Notes under the pieces: generated by a model
What the model was told of the DNA's origin: nothing
Databases searched by the model: none
Seen by the model: the letters and a program-made list of their open reading frames with translations, nothing else
Source of the DNA: Pseudobutyrivibrio xylanivorans DSM 14809
GTDB lineage: Bacteria; Bacillota; Clostridia; Lachnospirales; Lachnospiraceae
NCBI RefSeq assembly: GCF_900141825.1
Contig: NZ_FQYQ01000005.1
Coordinates: forward strand, 1 to 64,000
DNA length: 64,000 nucleotides
Direction of reading: 5' to 3'
Part shown: piece by piece, positions 1 through 7,660 of the stretch
Position numbering within the stretch: the stretch's first letter is position 1
How the letters are laid out: each line of letters starts with the position of its first letter
Made by a program: the position numbers and the translations under genes

Positions 1-43
1 AAACAAAATGGATGCCACCTGTACAATACAGGATAGCATCCAT
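1..43 (-). terminator. Rho-independent terminator of the coiled-coil surface protein
   Basis: On the minus strand, arms ATGGATGC and GCATCCAT (36-43 with 8-15) enclose an inner CCTGT/ACAGG stem and are followed by a T-rich tract (TTTGTTT). It lies about 80 bases after the stop of the gene at 122-1912. Confidence 0.75.
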
Positions 44-121
44 GTGTTCAGCCTAGTTCATAAATATGTGTCCAGGATTCTGGGTACATATCAAAAATTC
101 GGGCTGGTCATATTATTTTAT

Positions 122-1912
122 CTACTTAGCTTCGCTATCATCTCTCTTAATTTTTGTAAGTCCTACAAATCCTGCAATAGTGCCAAGTAATGGAAGTGTG
201 CTTCCGTTCCAACTAACGAAACTCTTTGCAACCTCTGCAGCTTTTGCTATTTCCTGTTCCTGAATTGTAACTGTCTGAGGCATATCATCCTCAGCCTCTA
301 TATCCACTACTGCTAGAGGTACCTGAACCTCCTGTATAGGCTGAATCACTACCTGTCTTGCTGAAGCTTCCACTGCTGGCTGAGCTACCTCCTCCTCTAC
401 CTGAGTAACTGTAGCTGGCACCTGACTCTCTTCAATAGTTCTAGAAGCAACTACTGAAGCTGTTCTCTGAACTGAAGCCTGTGATATTTCAACTACCTGT
501 TCTGTCTCTACAGCCTGTGGCGCTTCTACAACCTGTAGTGACTCTTCTATCTGTAGTGACTCTTCTATCTGTGGTGTTACAACAATCTCAGGCTCCACAT
601 TGTTCTGTGTCTGCTGCGCAGCAATAATATCCTGAATTCTGCCATTAAGAGCATCCACCTTATCCTTTAAGTAGTCAACTTTATTGTCATATCCTTGGAT
701 TTCAACCTGAATATCTTCCAGGTCTTCACGAAGAGTATTAATTCTATTTGTCACATTAGAAAGTGTAGTGGTAAGCTCTGCTATTTTGCTATCAAGATTT
801 GATAAAGTGTTTGTGACTGTTTCTACAAACTCTTTATACTCATTTCGATTATTGGCATCCTGCTGATACTGCTTCTGTGTATACCAGTCAACGCCCTTCT
901 TCTGCTGACCTTCTTCCGCATAAAAACCAGCCTTTTCATCGCGCTGTGCTGCATGGAAAGTATAACCAAACACTGTCTGATTCTTAATTTTTCCTGACAC
1001 GTTTTTTTCGTATGTAGATACCTTATGTGGGTCCTCTGTCCATACTTTATATGTAGGAGTCTTTTCAACTACGTTGATACCCGCAGCTAATGAAGAATCA
1101 TTCTCATTTTCAACAAGCCCCTGAAACATTGAATTACCTTCTTCATCACAGGTTACATAATCAAAATATCGCTCCACATATACTGGTTCATCATCAATAA
1201 TTTTTACGTACTTAACGCAATAATGCTTGTCTTCATAATCATGATTGAAGTTCTCTCCAAAAAATACTTTATCAGCATCCTCTGCACTAACTTCTCCAGT
1301 GAGAATCAGCTTGTATAAAATCATTTCTTTAGCAAGCTGACGACCTTCGTTCTTATAGTAATTATCTAATGTAAGATTCTTGCCCTGCTCGCTAAGAGTT
1401 TCTCTTACTGCAGCTTCCTCTTCAGCCTTTTCATCTACCACAGCCTGCTGCTCATCAAGTCCCTCTTGATCATAACCTGCTTCGTGATATGCCTGCTCTC
1501 TCTCAACCATATCCTGCTCAACAGCAGCCTTTTGATTTTGAGCCTCTAAAAGCTCGTTAGCTACTGTATTCTGTTCTGTCTGAGCACTCACAAGATTCTC
1601 TACAATAGTATCCTTCTCTATTTCAGCCTCAGCCTTCAATTCTTCTGTTGCTGTAATTTCCTCCTCAGCCTCAGCTACTGCCTCCTCTGCGCTTTCTACT
1701 GTCTCATATGAATATAGGTCATATTCATCCTGCTGCTCCTGCACGTATGTCTCTTCAATACTCTGTTCTGTAACAAGCTCTGTTTCAGTATTCACTTCCT
1801 CCTGAATCTCCTGTGCAAATACTAAATCAGCGCCTGTTAGAGCTGATGCTCCGCCAATTGCAACTCCTGTGATAGCAGCTCCCTTTAATAATCCTACAAC
1901 TTTCTTTGCCAT
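122..1912 (-). CDS. Large secreted coiled-coil surface protein with atypical C-terminal anchor
   Basis: I do not recognise the family. The start was placed at the MAKKVVGLLKG methionine because GGAGGG sits five bases upstream; the longer open frame has no such site. A signal-peptide-like segment ending near VFAQE is followed by a Glu/Ala/Gln-rich coiled coil (about 40-170), a mixed central domain, a second coiled coil (about 360-440) and a Val/Pro/Glu-rich stalk with a tandem QIEESL repeat. The C-terminus reads LPLLG, a short hydrophobic stretch and KIKRDD, like a degenerate LPXTG sorting signal with an unusually short membrane segment. It lies 140 bases downstream of the signal peptidase-sortase fusion, so it may be a substrate or an associated surface protein. 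That link is inferred only from position. Confidence 0.7.
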   Translation of the reverse strand: MAKKVVGLLKGAAITGVAIGGASALTGADLVFAQEIQEEVNTETELVTEQSIEETYVQEQQDEYDLYSYETVESAEEAVAEAEEEITATEELKAEAEIEKDTIVENLVSAQTEQNTVANELLEAQNQKAAVEQDMVEREQAYHEAGYDQEGLDEQQAVVDEKAEEEAAVRETLSEQGKNLTLDNYYKNEGRQLAKEMILYKLILTGEVSAEDADKVFFGENFNHDYEDKHYCVKYVKIIDDEPVYVERYFDYVTCDEEGNSMFQGLVENENDSSLAAGINVVEKTPTYKVWTEDPHKVSTYEKNVSGKIKNQTVFGYTFHAAQRDEKAGFYAEEGQQKKGVDWYTQKQYQQDANNRNEYKEFVETVTNTLSNLDSKIAELTTTLSNVTNRINTLREDLEDIQVEIQGYDNKVDYLKDKVDALNGRIQDIIAAQQTQNNVEPEIVVTPQIEESLQIEESLQVVEAPQAVETEQVVEISQASVQRTASVVASRTIEESQVPATVTQVEEEVAQPAVEASARQVVIQPIQEVQVPLAVVDIEAEDDMPQTVTIQEQEIAKAAEVAKSFVSWNGSTLPLLGTIAGFVGLTKIKRDDSEAK

Positions 1913-2052
1913 AATCCCTCCAAAAATATCATGCAACACTTCAACTTCATTTTTGTTACTCGATATATCGGAGGGAGTATTAGGTCTCTTAACATTATAT
2001 CTTGCCAGATAATTGCTTTTTATGCCATGCAATATAACTATTTATCTGTGGA

Positions 2053-3318
2053 TTAATTCTCCACTTTATCAACTAAATAGCCATGAACTGTAAATCTCAT
2101 TTCCTGAGCAGAACAAGTAGAAAGAGTTACTATTTTATCTGACGAACTGACCTCACTGGAGACAGAAGGCTTTCTATATGAGTGCTTATTTAGATTATTA
2201 ATATAATCCTGAAACTCTGGATTGTCATAATAAGGAACTGTGTAGACCCATGAGGCTGGCTCCGTGTCAAAATATGAAAAGATTTCAAATCTCATTTTTC
2301 CAGATGGTGTAATAATCTGAAAGTACCTATGCTCATCATAGAAAATCTCATCTGATTTGTAATATCTTAATTTTCCAAACATGGAAAGATTTCGCATATT
2401 ATGTCCGTAGATAATGTTATGGCTATCACTAAAATCCTTTAGGTTGTATCCCTCCAGGAAAATACTTCCTGCAGTGGCATACTCCTTATCTATAGTAGTG
2501 CGAAGATATCTTTCATCATCCCCTGAATACATTATAGGATAACTAATTTCTGTCCCCTCTAAATATATCCATCCTGCTACATCGGGATTGATGCTCTGCA
2601 AGGCGGAAATATCCACATCAATCATTTCCTGCCATGGGACTTGTTGTACTTGATTATCTGCCTTTGTAACATAGGTCTGTTCCAGTGAGTCATATAAGTT
2701 ATTGGACTTTTGATATCCCATATAAATGTATATAAATCCCCCTATGGAACCAAACACTATTACAAGACCTGTAATTAGGATTATCGTAGGATTAACACCT
2801 TTTTTGGTTTTATCAGATGAACTTCTCTCCTCCGGAATAATTTCATCTGACTTCTTTTTCTTTTCACCAATATTAGAAAGAAGCACTCCTACGACAAGAA
2901 TAATAAAGGCCGCAATCTTTCCTGTAGTTTCTGATATTAATGCCGCCAGATTTCCCACGAAAGGATAGTGTTTAACTACCTTTCCCCTGACTTTTGCGTA
3001 GGACACAGGCATAAAATCATTAGTTGGGTTTGCATCACCTTTTGTAGTGAACATTCTCCTGTCAGTGTCGATATCAGCGATTCTATGAGTGACTATAGTT
3101 GCTCCCACATCAAAAGCAATAACATCACCTACTGAAAGGTCCTGAAAATCAACCTGCTTGACGTAGACAATTGAGCCAATTGGAATTTCAGGAGTCATTG
3201 AGCCTGTAATGACATTATATTCCTGCATTCCCATTGCCCGTGGAATGACAAGTGGAAGACATGAAACTATCACTAAAATGACTATACAATTCCCCAGTAT
3301 TTTTAATAATTTTACCAT
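2053..3318 (-). CDS. SipW-like signal peptidase fused to class B sortase
   Basis: A 421-residue bifunctional membrane protein. Residues 1-150 form a SipW/archaeal-type signal peptidase I: a transmembrane segment, catalytic Ser40 in the TGSM motif, His78 in VTHRI, an Asp-containing KGDANPTND loop, then a second membrane segment (about 135-150). A charged linker and a third membrane segment (about 177-200) lead to a class B sortase domain (about 230-421) with His306 in YGHNMR, Cys402 in TLSTC and Arg408. SipW enzymes cleave TasA-like precursors, and class B sortases typically attach NPxT(N/G) proteins to peptidoglycan. Both substrate types are encoded just upstream in the same operon (5221-6470 and 4393-5205). 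The Shine-Dalgarno is weak, and a hairpin precedes the gene, suggesting low expression relative to its substrates. Confidence 0.9.
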   Translation of the reverse strand: MVKLLKILGNCIVILVIVSCLPLVIPRAMGMQEYNVITGSMTPEIPIGSIVYVKQVDFQDLSVGDVIAFDVGATIVTHRIADIDTDRRMFTTKGDANPTNDFMPVSYAKVRGKVVKHYPFVGNLAALISETTGKIAAFIILVVGVLLSNIGEKKKKSDEIIPEERSSSDKTKKGVNPTIILITGLVIVFGSIGGFIYIYMGYQKSNNLYDSLEQTYVTKADNQVQQVPWQEMIDVDISALQSINPDVAGWIYLEGTEISYPIMYSGDDERYLRTTIDKEYATAGSIFLEGYNLKDFSDSHNIIYGHNMRNLSMFGKLRYYKSDEIFYDEHRYFQIITPSGKMRFEIFSYFDTEPASWVYTVPYYDNPEFQDYINNLNKHSYRKPSVSSEVSSSDKIVTLSTCSAQEMRFTVHGYLVDKVEN

Positions 3319-3338
3319 AATTAAATTTTACCACACTT

Positions 3339-3366
3339 TAAAAGGGACGACTATTAAGTCGCCCCT
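3339..3366 (-). terminator. Intercistronic hairpin with short U-run (attenuator)
   Basis: On the minus strand AGGGGCGACT pairs with AGTCGTCCCT (one G-U pair, loop TAAT) and is followed by TTTT. It sits between the MucBP-like gene and the signal peptidase-sortase gene. The short U-run suggests partial termination that lowers expression of the processing enzyme. Confidence 0.6.
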
Positions 3367-3381
3367 AATTCTCTTTAGTTG

Positions 3382-4386
3382 TTAGTTTTTGTGTTTTTTA
3401 TCGTAATTAACTTTGATAGTACCAATAATAGTAATGAAAGCGATTAATAAACCAATCCCTGCAATGATAATAAGATAACGGATGTACATTGTAAATAATG
3501 CATTTTCATCCTTTCCCTTTGGATTCTCAGGTTCTGGAATATTTGTAGGAGTTTCTTCTCCACCACCTAAAGGAACCTCAGCCTCTCCAATCTGAGTGGT
3601 ATCAGCCTCTCCTCCTGCTTCTCCTGCCTCGCCACCTGCTGCACCGCCTTCACCGCCTGCTGCAGGAACTCTGTTATCTGTTATACCAGCTTCTTCTGCA
3701 GGCATTCCAGGAATTGTTTGGTATGTTGTTGTTGGATCCCCAATAACCGTTGAATAAGATATAGAATCTGCCCCCTGTGTGTATGTAATTGTATCAGTAG
3801 GACGATTCGTATATACGAACTTAACAACCTCACCCAATCCTGAAAGTGTTACAGCCTTATATTTTTCTCCATTAAGCGGATAATATCCTTCAATTTCCTT
3901 ATATGGTACATAAAACTTAGTATTGTCTATACCATAATATGTTTCATCTGCAATAGGATTTCCATCCTTGTCCAATATGGTATTGCCCTTCTCATCCACA
4001 AACACTGCTGTATATGGAATAGTCTTATAAACACCATATGCAATGACGTATGATTCATCCTGTGTAACCGCTGGAATACTTATAGTGCTTTCACACTTAT
4101 TATCACCACTTCTTCTTGCACCTATAACTTTATATCTGGCATCTGTAGAAGAAATAATAACTTCATCCTGAGGATTAAAGGTAAATGGCTTACCTGACTC
4201 AACCTTTGTGTCTATATAACTTCCACTTGCAGATCTGAAAGATGCACCCTCTTCACCCATACCACCTAAATAAACTCTGACGGTATAAAGATATTCTGCA
4301 TGTGAAACTGTAGATAAAGACATCACACCAGATATCACTATAAGCGTTGCTAAAAGCAGGCTTGTAAATTTATTAATCCTTTTCAT
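3382..4386 (-). CDS. Membrane-anchored surface protein with MucBP-like region
   Basis: A 334-residue protein with a signal peptide (about 1-30, ending near SHAEY). An extracellular region (about 120-195) resembles MucBP-type repeats: an extended beta pattern with a YTAVFVDEKGNTI opening and a KFVYTNR end. A Gly/Ala/Glu-rich low-complexity linker follows (about 240-275), then a C-terminal transmembrane helix and a KKHKN tail. The sequence ENPKGKD before the helix looks like a degraded NPxTG signal, so it may be membrane-anchored or a poor sortase B substrate. A strong AGGAGG ribosome site precedes the start. Six bases separate it from the NPQTG gene upstream. Its role is unknown; it is probably a structural or cell-envelope component of the same appendage. 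Confidence 0.65.
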   Translation of the reverse strand: MKRINKFTSLLLATLIVISGVMSLSTVSHAEYLYTVRVYLGGMGEEGASFRSASGSYIDTKVESGKPFTFNPQDEVIISSTDARYKVIGARRSGDNKCESTISIPAVTQDESYVIAYGVYKTIPYTAVFVDEKGNTILDKDGNPIADETYYGIDNTKFYVPYKEIEGYYPLNGEKYKAVTLSGLGEVVKFVYTNRPTDTITYTQGADSISYSTVIGDPTTTYQTIPGMPAEEAGITDNRVPAAGGEGGAAGGEAGEAGGEADTTQIGEAEVPLGGGEETPTNIPEPENPKGKDENALFTMYIRYLIIIAGIGLLIAFITIIGTIKVNYDKKHKN

Positions 4387-4392
4387 TTCAGA

Positions 4393-5205
4393 TTACCTCC
4401 TGCTTCTTTGCTTGAAAACTATAGAAAAATAAATTGCAATTATAAGAAATCCCAAAACTAATCCAGCTGTGCATACCAAGATAGGAGCAACTAAATCACC
4501 TGTCTGTGGGTTATTTCTAACAACTGCCAGCGGTGTATCTGGATCTGTTATTGAAACAATATCCAATCCACCAGGCACTGTATAAACAACATTCTTTGTA
4601 GTACCAGGTTTGTGCTCAATTATGTTTTTTGGAGCAGCCTGAGCACCAATCTTGATATCAAGAGTAGCTAGTTTATACATGTATGAGTTGTCCTGTGAGT
4701 TACCATCAAGAGTAATTGAAATGGTAACTTTACCAGTTTTTCCTGCGGCAAGACGGCCAAGCTCAAAGTACTTGTCCTCGCCATCAACCATCTTAAGACC
4801 TTTTATAAGATCCTCTTCGTCAGACACACCGAACAACTCACTATCACAAACAACCTGATCTCCGTTCTTAATGATGTAAGTATAAGCACCTTCTTTTGCC
4901 TCTGAAGAATCAGTTTTATCTGCTGCCTTCTCCTCAAGAGAATTTATAATATCTGCATTAAGATAAAAGTCCGCATCAACTGATGTACTGTAATTTACTT
5001 CATATATTACGGTGTCACCAGGCATTACAGCTGACAAAGTGTCATTTGTAACATTCTCAGAAAACTTAGATGTAACCTTACTTCCATCATATGTAACTGG
5101 CCAGCTGGTTGTATGTGTCTTCGCCTCTGCTATAAGATTTTGTCCTGCCAGTCCTACTACTGTCAGCGCCAGAGCAAGGACTATATTAAGTATTCTCTTT
5201 TTCAT
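4393..5205 (-). CDS. Secreted TasA-region protein with NPQTG sorting signal
   Basis: A 270-residue precursor with a signal peptide ending near AEAKT and an extracellular beta-rich domain containing VMPGDTVIYEV, similar in style to the structural proteins found beside SipW genes. It has a C-terminal sorting signal: NPQTG at 232-236, a hydrophobic helix and the tail KQRSRR. NPQTG fits the preference of class B sortases, and a class B sortase is fused to the signal peptidase two genes downstream. It is therefore the most likely covalently anchored base of the SipW-dependent fibre. Anchoring specificity is inferred from the motif. Confidence 0.75.
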   Translation of the reverse strand: MKKRILNIVLALALTVVGLAGQNLIAEAKTHTTSWPVTYDGSKVTSKFSENVTNDTLSAVMPGDTVIYEVNYSTSVDADFYLNADIINSLEEKAADKTDSSEAKEGAYTYIIKNGDQVVCDSELFGVSDEEDLIKGLKMVDGEDKYFELGRLAAGKTGKVTISITLDGNSQDNSYMYKLATLDIKIGAQAAPKNIIEHKPGTTKNVVYTVPGGLDIVSITDPDTPLAVVRNNPQTGDLVAPILVCTAGLVLGFLIIAIYFSIVFKQRSRR

Positions 5206-5220
5206 CGCTTGCCCCCTTTT

Positions 5221-5943
5221 TTATTCATCTTCAATAACAAAGTTTACTGTTGTTTCGTTTCCTGATGTATCTATACCTGTAAATGAATCTTTAATTCCCC
5301 ATGCAGCGCTTATTGCATCTCTGCCGCTGTTTGTCTGAACTGCATCTGCCTGTACTGAAATATCTATGCAGGCTCCGTCATAAGAATATTCATTGTAAAT
5401 AATAGTAGATGAATCACCATGCTGAACTTCCCTGATGACTTTATCATTAACCTTGATGCCTGTAATAAAAGGAACTTCTTCATTCTGAGCTACTGGTGTA
5501 AGTCTGTAGTACACTGTAGTCTCATCTGTTGATTCATCTTTATTGATGTACCAACCTGGTGCAACCTTTACTTCGATAAGAGCAGGTGTAAGAGAAAGAT
5601 TCTTTCTATAGCCACCACCGTCTATCTCATTTTTCCAGCTCTTTCTTAAAACTACTCGAATATATTCGTTATAGTTTCCACCAGAATCATTTTTTACTGA
5701 TATATTTTCATTGTAAAGCTTTCCAATTTTAATTGGCTCTTCTTCATTAATCTCTGGGAATTGAATCTGATTATCAGCAACATCTCCCAAGATATCAACA
5801 GAGAAGGTAGCTGTTGTAAAATTCACTCTGTCAGCCTCATCCTGGGAGATCATTGCAGCTCGTGTAGCTCCTACTGTACTGGCTCCGATTACCAATAATC
5901 CCAATGCCAAAAGCACCAGAGGGTTCTTATAAAATTTTTTCAT
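5221..5943 (-). CDS. SipW-dependent TasA/CalY-like secreted protein
   Basis: A 240-residue protein. The N-terminus has the SipW-type arrangement: a short positive start, a hydrophobic segment, GATRA, and then the early mature sequence with Phe-Thr-Thr-Ala-Thr. The mature domain is beta-rich and contains a motif on sustained expression as extracellular protein (EYIRVVLRKSW), as in TasA/camelysin-type proteins that form amyloid-like or fibrillar matrix. There is no sorting signal or C-terminal membrane helix, so it is presumably released or polymerised non-covalently. The ribosome site GGAGGGG is strong. Eleven bases separate it from the second TasA-like gene. Cleavage by the SipW domain encoded at 2053-3318 is a family-based inference. 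Confidence 0.75.
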   Translation of the reverse strand: MKKFYKNPLVLLALGLLVIGASTVGATRAAMISQDEADRVNFTTATFSVDILGDVADNQIQFPEINEEEPIKIGKLYNENISVKNDSGGNYNEYIRVVLRKSWKNEIDGGGYRKNLSLTPALIEVKVAPGWYINKDESTDETTVYYRLTPVAQNEEVPFITGIKVNDKVIREVQHGDSSTIIYNEYSYDGACIDISVQADAVQTNSGRDAISAAWGIKDSFTGIDTSGNETTVNFVIEDE

Positions 5944-5954
5944 ATCATCCCCTC

Positions 5955-6470
5955 CTATCTTCCAACATTAATACTGTTAGTAATGGCATTTGCCCAATCA
6001 TCTGGGATAGGGTTGCCCGCTTCATCGTAATATACCTTTGTTGCTTCCTGAACAATTACTACGTTAAAGCTGTCTGGAACGTCATATTCCTCTTCTACCT
6101 GCTTTGGAAGGATTTCCAGGGTTAACTGTGTAGCTGTAGGTTCCGATGGAGCAATTGGCTTTGTGTAGTAATAATAATCACCTTCCTGAATCCATCCATC
6201 TGTTGCAGTGAACTTTACAGTCCAGTTATCAGGTGCGATGGCTCTTGCTCTAACGAAAATGTCAGAATCACCATTATTCGTAATTACGATTTTCTTAATC
6301 ATTCCATCGATTTCTTCATCCAAATATGGTGGACTATCTTTAATCTCCAACGCTTTGGTTGTTCCATCTACAGTTTTTGTTGCTGTGAAGTATGCTAAAG
6401 CAGGCTTAACTGCAGATATACTTAGTACCAATACTACTGCAGCAACTAAATATAACCATTTTGTTTTCAT
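5955..6470 (-). CDS. Small SipW-dependent TasA-like protein
   Basis: A 171-residue protein with a hydrophobic N-terminus ending KPALAYFTATKTVDG. Ala-Tyr-Phe-Thr is the hallmark start of SipW-cleaved mature proteins. The rest is a compact beta-rich domain (IFVRARAIAP, YYYYTKPIAP) with no anchor. Its ribosome site (GCGAGG) lies inside the last codons of the preceding pilin gene, implying translational coupling. Paired with the larger TasA-like gene immediately downstream, it may be a minor or initiator subunit, as accessory TasA-type proteins are in other Firmicutes; this is inference. Confidence 0.7.
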   Translation of the reverse strand: MKTKWLYLVAAVVLVLSISAVKPALAYFTATKTVDGTTKALEIKDSPPYLDEEIDGMIKKIVITNNGDSDIFVRARAIAPDNWTVKFTATDGWIQEGDYYYYTKPIAPSEPTATQLTLEILPKQVEEEYDVPDSFNVVIVQEATKVYYDEAGNPIPDDWANAITNSINVGR

Positions 6471-6476
6471 AATTAG

Positions 6477-7490
6477 TTACCTCGCTCTCTCATCACTATC
6501 TGTTCTATGACCTACATATTCACCATCTATTTTCTCGAATGTATTCACAGCACTTATACCGCCTGAAATCAACTTGGTGTCATCATATTCGTTTTCGAAT
6601 TCAACTGTTGTTGTAGTCTCTCCTGTAATCTCTATATCTGATTCTGTAGCAACTCCAACTACCTTGTAGCTTGCACCTGTATTTGCCTCTGTAATTGTTA
6701 CTATTGCTGTTGAAGGAAGCTCTATTCTTAATTCCTGAGTTTCAGGCCTCTCAAAATCCAATGTTCTTACATCATCAAAAACTACTGTACCTTCAGCAAG
6801 CTTAGCCTTTATCTTGTATACAAATGAAGCAGTGCCAAGGTCTATATTGTAATTATCCAAAACCTTTCTAATTACAAGTGTTCCATATCTTCTCTCTTCG
6901 CTAGACTTAAGCTTGAAGCTTACATCATAATTCCATTCATCTGAGCCCTGACCTGAAGCGATGTACTCACTACCTGGTGCATAGATTACATATGGAGTAA
7001 ATTCATATTTATATCTGTCATCCTCAGCAGGCTGTGGAATGTAAAGGTAAATTCCTGCTCCAGCTTCAATTGGAACACTGGCACTTGTCTGCTGCTGTTC
7101 TCTGTCTAATGTTATTACCTTATCAGCTTCAAGTGATTCAGAAACTGGAATAGCCTTATCGACAATTGCTGTTTTTACATCATCAACTGTCGGCTTATTC
7201 TGAAGAACAGTTAAATCTATGCCTGAATTTTCAAAATTAGAAGTCAGTTTAGGATTTCCTGATTCATCAAGAGATGCCACCTTATACAGTTCAATCTCAA
7301 CTTTGCCATTGTAGTCTGATGCGAATTTAGATCCGTCATTCAAATCTACCAAAGCTGTGATTGTAACAGTTTTGTCAGTTTCTACCCTTGTTGCAGCTCT
7401 AAGACTATGAGCTCCAACGCCCAGGATACATAAGGCTAATGCCATGCATATTCCTATTAGACCTTTTCTTCTCAAACTAACTTTAATCAC
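6477..7490 (-). CDS. Anchorless minor-pilin paralogue with extra Cna_B-like domain
   Basis: A 337-residue secreted protein starting at GTG, six bases after GGGAG. The N-terminal domain (about 35-195: TVTITALV, KVEIELYKVASLDESGNP, GAGIYLYIPQ, YVIYAPGSEYI) is clearly paralogous to the NPKTG pilin at 13211-14047. After it the two diverge. This protein gains a second beta domain (about 205-310, beginning GTLVIRKVLDNY) resembling Cna_B pilin folds and ends SDERAR, with no LPXTG/NPxTG motif or membrane helix. It could be a pilus subunit joined internally or a free tip or shaft component. It is preceded by a GC-rich hairpin that separates it from the major pilin. Confidence 0.7.
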   Translation of the reverse strand: MIKVSLRRKGLIGICMALALCILGVGAHSLRAATRVETDKTVTITALVDLNDGSKFASDYNGKVEIELYKVASLDESGNPKLTSNFENSGIDLTVLQNKPTVDDVKTAIVDKAIPVSESLEADKVITLDREQQQTSASVPIEAGAGIYLYIPQPAEDDRYKYEFTPYVIYAPGSEYIASGQGSDEWNYDVSFKLKSSEERRYGTLVIRKVLDNYNIDLGTASFVYKIKAKLAEGTVVFDDVRTLDFERPETQELRIELPSTAIVTITEANTGASYKVVGVATESDIEITGETTTTVEFENEYDDTKLISGGISAVNTFEKIDGEYVGHRTDSDERAR

Positions 7491-7598
7491 TGGCGACTCC
7501 CTTCCAAGCCACTAGGCCTTTCAACATTATTACTATCCTCCGATTTACATCACCTGGAACAAGATACTGCATCAATATCCTCTTCCTGATAATGTATT

Positions 7599-7646
7599 GG
7601 ATGTCACTCCCCCGCCGCGAACCTACAACGGCGGGGAAACGCATCC
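7599..7646 (-). other. GC-rich hairpin after the LPYTG pilin gene
   Basis: On the minus strand CCCCGCCG (7629-7636) pairs perfectly with CGGCGGGG (7610-7617) around an 11-base loop, with an outer GGATG/CATCC pairing. No U-run follows, so it is not a typical terminator. It probably acts as an mRNA-stabilising or processing element that keeps pilin message more abundant than downstream genes. The rest of 7491-7660 shows no gene. Confidence 0.6.
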
Positions 7647-7660
7647 TATTGTTTACTTAA

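Noticed and set aside
823-1068. 81-residue minus-strand ORF inside the coiled-coil surface gene
   Set aside because: It is a shadow frame in a longer gene with good ribosome site and continuous protein features; its own sequence has no plausible start site.
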